Origin: Pirellulales bacterium
Lineage (GTDB): Bacteria > Planctomycetota > Planctomycetia > Pirellulales > JALHPA01
DNA length: 15,292 nt
NCBI GenBank assembly: GCA_022842745.1
Contig: JALHPA010000008.1
Span: forward strand, 1 to 15,292
Direction of reading: 5' to 3'
Shown here: one piece after another, positions 13,501 through 15,292 of the stretch
Layout of the letters: every line of letters begins with the position of its first letter
Position numbering within the stretch: the stretch's first letter is position 1
Translations under genes and position numbers: made by a program
The notes under the pieces: model-generated
Told to the model about the DNA's origin: nothing
Databases searched by the model: none
What the model saw: only the letters and a program-made list of their open reading frames with translations

Positions 13501-14250
13501 CAGCGTTTCCGTTTCACCGGTATGGGTTTCGAGCCGGGCCGTGAGCGCGCGATAGTCGGCGGAGCCAACTTGCGTGCGCAGGGTCTGCAGGCGATCGGAA
13601 TACTCGCGGTAGCGGCGGGCCTTTTCCGCTTGCAGCCGCACCGTCCGCAACCGGCCTTCGACTTCATCGACGATGTCGGACAATCGCAGCAGGTTTTGCT
13701 CGACGCGCTCCAACCGGCGCAGCGCCTCGACCTTTTTTGCCTTGAAACGGCTGATCCCGGCCGCTTCTTCAAAGATCACTCGCCGCTCGCGGGCGGAAGA
13801 TTGCAATAGGACGTCAACCTTGCCCTGTTCGATGACGGAATAGGCTTCGGTCGCCATGCCGGTGCCGGCGAACAGGTCGCGAATGTCGCGCAGTCGGCAC
13901 GCCTGGCGATTGATGAGGTATTCTCCTTCGCCGCCGCGGTACACCCGCCGCGTGATATGGACCTCTGGCGTGTCGATGGCCAGTTGGCGGCCGGCATTGT
14001 CGAACGTGAGCGTGACTTCGGCGGCGTTCAACGGGCGGCGAGTGGCCGAGCCGTTGAAGATCACATCGACCATCTCCTTGCCGCGGAGGCTCTTGACGCT
14101 TTGCTCTCCTAAGACCCATTTGATGGCATCGACGACATTCGACTTGCCGGAGCCGTTCGGACCGACGACCACCGTGATACCGCGGGGAAAGTCGAACCGG
14201 GTCTTGTCCGCGAAGCTCTTGAAGCCGTGAAGTTCGAGGGCTTGCAGCAT
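10570..14250 (-). CDS. smc: Chromosome segregation protein SMC
   Basis: A 1226-residue SMC ATPase that, as a dimer, organises and segregates the chromosome, normally with ScpA/ScpB. The N-terminal head starts L-H-G-F-K-S-F-A-D-K-T and has Walker A G-P-N-G-S-G-K-S (30-37) and the conserved I-E-Q-G-K-V-D (140-146). Long heptad-rich coiled coils run at about 170-510 and 680-1030. They flank a hinge at about 515-675 (G-P-V-R-G-L-L-A-D near 525-533; G-N-G-A-I-V-V-G-A near 665-673). The C-terminal head has the signature L-S-G-G-E-K (1099-1104), Walker B F-C-V-L-D-E (1123-1128), and a D-loop A-A-L-D. A tail of about 40 residues after the head is low-complexity. Length is normal for the family. I chose ATG 14250 because it matches the usual M-L-x-A-L-E-L start; the ATG at 14304 adds 18 residues. 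No scpA or scpB is in the window. Confidence 0.97.
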   Translation of the reverse strand: MLQALELHGFKSFADKTRFDFPRGITVVVGPNGSGKSNVVDAIKWVLGEQSVKSLRGKEMVDVIFNGSATRRPLNAAEVTLTFDNAGRQLAIDTPEVHITRRVYRGGEGEYLINRQACRLRDIRDLFAGTGMATEAYSVIEQGKVDVLLQSSARERRVIFEEAAGISRFKAKKVEALRRLERVEQNLLRLSDIVDEVEGRLRTVRLQAEKARRYREYSDRLQTLRTQVGSADYRALTARLETHTGETETLRQEVARWRADAERREADLQQLDQHLHGVEESIRTSEGRLAQQRERIVSLESLDDFERRRQTDLEEQTIRLRRQIAALGARAGDLTDNLQTTQADLQTASRRQKELSDRLSEEERALTALAAQSDQIRAENEQRRTSQLELMRAAVNLTNEIKSLDAERLRAEDQHHACRGRLAQLDAERVAAGAEIQELLAERERLLERLELRKSNLGVGRRQYDENRRDLSQRQRELGHWKEKLSGASERASVLEELERKLEGVSAGAKEFLRVSREPAESPCGPVRGLLADLLQADVDSAALIDLALGDYTQHLVAADAERLREYLLGDPAVRQGRVGFLSLESSSVATPEAPHPLAVDLSTRPGVLGRADRFVTASAELAPLLSRLLGNTWIVDRLETAFELRQSAGSNSKFVTFAGEVIDGNGAIVVGAKQSATGLLARRSELRAVRLQIAEWERKVNEASQVVAALEQRWTELDRKQMELAAAHQQAVSDLSEHRGRLAAAEGRRDNLDARHAAAENEAAAISDQLEGSTQARDGIRLRLEETQASLTQTEARLSENSRRIDQLDAARQTRSKEALAAKLEMARCEQQLEFLRGELRRFEQDRLERKRTLLEAREELERAQSRQAEADERILSATSELAELYLRKESFGGEAAELTARREQLRTDRAAAQADIQRHHNRARKLEDKLHQQELAAGALAHERSALADRLREDYGIELSALTGDLSESASAERAEIDQEIADLRRKLASIGGVNLDALKEADELEVRYQGLASQFQDLSQAKRALVTIVEKINADSRRLFADTLETVRQHFQALFRKLFGGGQADILLEENVDILESGIEIIARPPGKEPRNISLLSGGEKTLTCVALLLSIFRSRPSPFCVLDEVDAALDEANIERFVGVLNEFLVGTQFVVVTHSKKTMACANTLYGVTMQESGISKRVSVRFEDVSEDGRIDPSAVERDAAGAEIGPPAASAPRIDEEAA

Positions 14251-14406
14251 GAGCAGGCGAACCAGGACCGGGATGGGGAGGCGGGGCCGCCCGCTTAATA
14301 GCAAGTTGATGAAGACGGACGTCGGGACGGGCAGGCGCGAAACCGAGGCCCGCCGGGGGAAACCCGTCCGCAGGCCCCACTGCCAAGATTTTAGCAGCCG
14401 CGGGGG
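14251..14406. other. 156-base spacer between the HEAT-like gene and smc
   Basis: Contains the candidate smc promoter (14295-14303). No clear terminator of the upstream gene was seen. The spacing allows a separate smc transcript. Confidence 0.4.
14295..14303 (-). promoter_or_regulatory. Candidate extended -10 promoter for smc
   Basis: The minus strand reads TGC-TATTAA, about 45 bases before the smc ATG at 14250. This is a TGn-extended -10 with 4/6 match; no -35 is evident. Pattern match only. Confidence 0.3.
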
Positions 14407-15292
14407 CTATTGTCCGCGCGAGGGGGCTTGGGCAGGTGCTTCGGTGGCGTCGGTATCGGGGAGATTCGATTCGACCGTGCGACGGCCGAACAGGTTGGGG
14501 AGCCCGCCCGCCACTTCCAACGAGTCCTCGGAGGGGCGTTCGTCGCGGCTGGGGTCTTCGGCGCCTTGGACGCGGTCGTAGCGTCGGCCGGCGCGGGGGA
14601 GGGCGTCGACCTCGAACCGTCCGGCGAGCGCGCCGGAATGTTTGGCGGAATGGAGAAGATGGACAACGTCGGGGTAATGCCCGCCGATTTCGATCACTGC
14701 GCGGATGATGTCTTCGACGCGGTTGGTGACGGTCAAGCGGCGATCTGGCTCATTGACGGTGAAGCGGCTGACCGAAACCAGTTCGGGGGATTCACCTTTG
14801 ACGATGATCGACTTTCCGGCTTCTAGCGTGAGTGGGACATTCAGCCGCTGATCGCCGCCGAACAGGACCACTTCCGGCCGGACGCTGCGGGTCACGTGGA
14901 CCATCGGCGGGGCCGAGCTGGTAAGGACGTGCAGGCTGACTTTGTCGTGCAGGTTTTCACCGGCGATGGCTGGATCGTGGGGGTTCATTCCCCACAGGGC
15001 GCGGAACGCGCCGTAGCGCGTCTCGGCGCTGGCGACTTCCAGCAGGGCCTTTAGCTCGTCGGCCGCGGCCACATCGTCCATCGTGCTCAGCGCGGTCAGG
15101 GCAAACACCCGGAAGGCTGGCTCGTTGCGCGCCGCCTCGGCCAGGGGGCGTGCGGCCGAGGCGTCGTCCAGGTAGGCCAACGCTTCGGCGGAATAGAAGC
15201 GGACTTCGGCGTCCTTGGACTCCAGCCCCGTCTTCAGAACCTTGATTCCCTCCTTGCCAATGGCTTCCAGTCGGAGGGCGGCGGTCGCGGAA
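14407..15292 (-). CDS. HEAT-like repeat protein, C-terminal part (cut by window edge)
   Basis: The frame is open to the right edge and gives 294 residues ending at the stop at 14407. The TTG at 15180 sometimes taken as a start is internal: the reading frame continues upstream through E-V-R-F-Y-S-A-E-A-L. Residues 1 to about 115 look like HEAT-type helical repeats (A-x-x-A-L-R-L-E-A-I, V-R-F-Y-S-A-E-A-L-A-Y-L, F-R-V-F-A-L-T-A-L, T-R-Y-G-A-F-R-A-L). A beta-rich segment follows (about 125-220) with alternating V/L/I and R-L-T-V-T-N-R-V-E-D-I-I-R-A-V-I. The last 70 residues are low-complexity (Pro/Asp/Arg). I have a vague memory of planctomycete proteins annotated as FlgI-like (flagellar P-ring) with such C-terminal repeats, but nothing flagellar can be seen here. 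The N-terminal domain that would settle its role lies outside the window. Confidence 0.7.
   Translation of the reverse strand, partial: SATAALRLEAIGKEGIKVLKTGLESKDAEVRFYSAEALAYLDDASAARPLAEAARNEPAFRVFALTALSTMDDVAAADELKALLEVASAETRYGAFRALWGMNPHDPAIAGENLHDKVSLHVLTSSAPPMVHVTRSVRPEVVLFGGDQRLNVPLTLEAGKSIIVKGESPELVSVSRFTVNEPDRRLTVTNRVEDIIRAVIEIGGHYPDVVHLLHSAKHSGALAGRFEVDALPRAGRRYDRVQGAEDPSRDERPSEDSLEVAGGLPNLFGRRTVESNLPDTDATEAPAQAPSRGQ

Noticed and set aside
1..15292. CRISPR arrays, insertion sequences, integrases, toxin-antitoxin pairs, prophage genes
   Set aside because: Both strands were scanned by eye; no regularly spaced repeats, transposase motifs or typical small toxin/antitoxin pairs were seen.

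Overview
The window is GC-rich bacterial DNA, and every gene I can support lies on the minus strand. The protein set points to a planctomycete, probably of the Pirellula group. The signs are outer-membrane porins of the phosphate-selective O/P type with an N-terminal coiled coil, a small secreted cysteine-rich protein with a C-E-D-F-C-V-P-G-P-S motif, a Tat-exported Gfo/Idh/MocA oxidoreductase, an excisionase-type HTH fused to a receiver-like domain, and several large secreted or membrane proteins of types I associate with that phylum. This assignment rests on recognising protein families by eye; no search was run.

Layout in the direction of transcription (right to left). The right edge (14407-15292) holds the C-terminal part of a HEAT-like repeat protein. 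Next is a full-length smc (10570-14250), a possible 88-residue membrane ORF, and a long non-coding stretch. A helix-turn-helix/receiver-like regulator (9267-9839) follows, closed off by a strong hairpin terminator at about 9108-9136. Then come two exported proteins with their own candidate promoters: a Tat-dependent Gfo/Idh/MocA oxidoreductase (7618-8907) and a secreted alpha/beta hydrolase (6522-7457).

After a 525-base gap containing a candidate TTGACA promoter there is a cluster of unknown function: a four-helix membrane protein with a beta-rich C-terminal domain (5085-5996), a 37-residue single-helix protein too short for normal gene calling (4934-5047), and a 606-residue secreted protein of a planctomycete-type unknown family (3000-4820). 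The left end is an envelope module: a complete porin (973-2634), a secreted protein with 18 cysteines (295-873), and the start of a second porin-like gene (1-279, running off the edge).

Most of the window is housekeeping (smc) or lineage-typical envelope biology. I found no CRISPR array, transposase, integrase, toxin-antitoxin pair, tRNA or rRNA. The points most worth a second look are the porin / Cys-rich / porin arrangement, the receiver-like domain that lacks the acidic pocket, the 4-TM / 37-aa / secreted-protein cluster, and the unexplained DNA on either side of the regulator.
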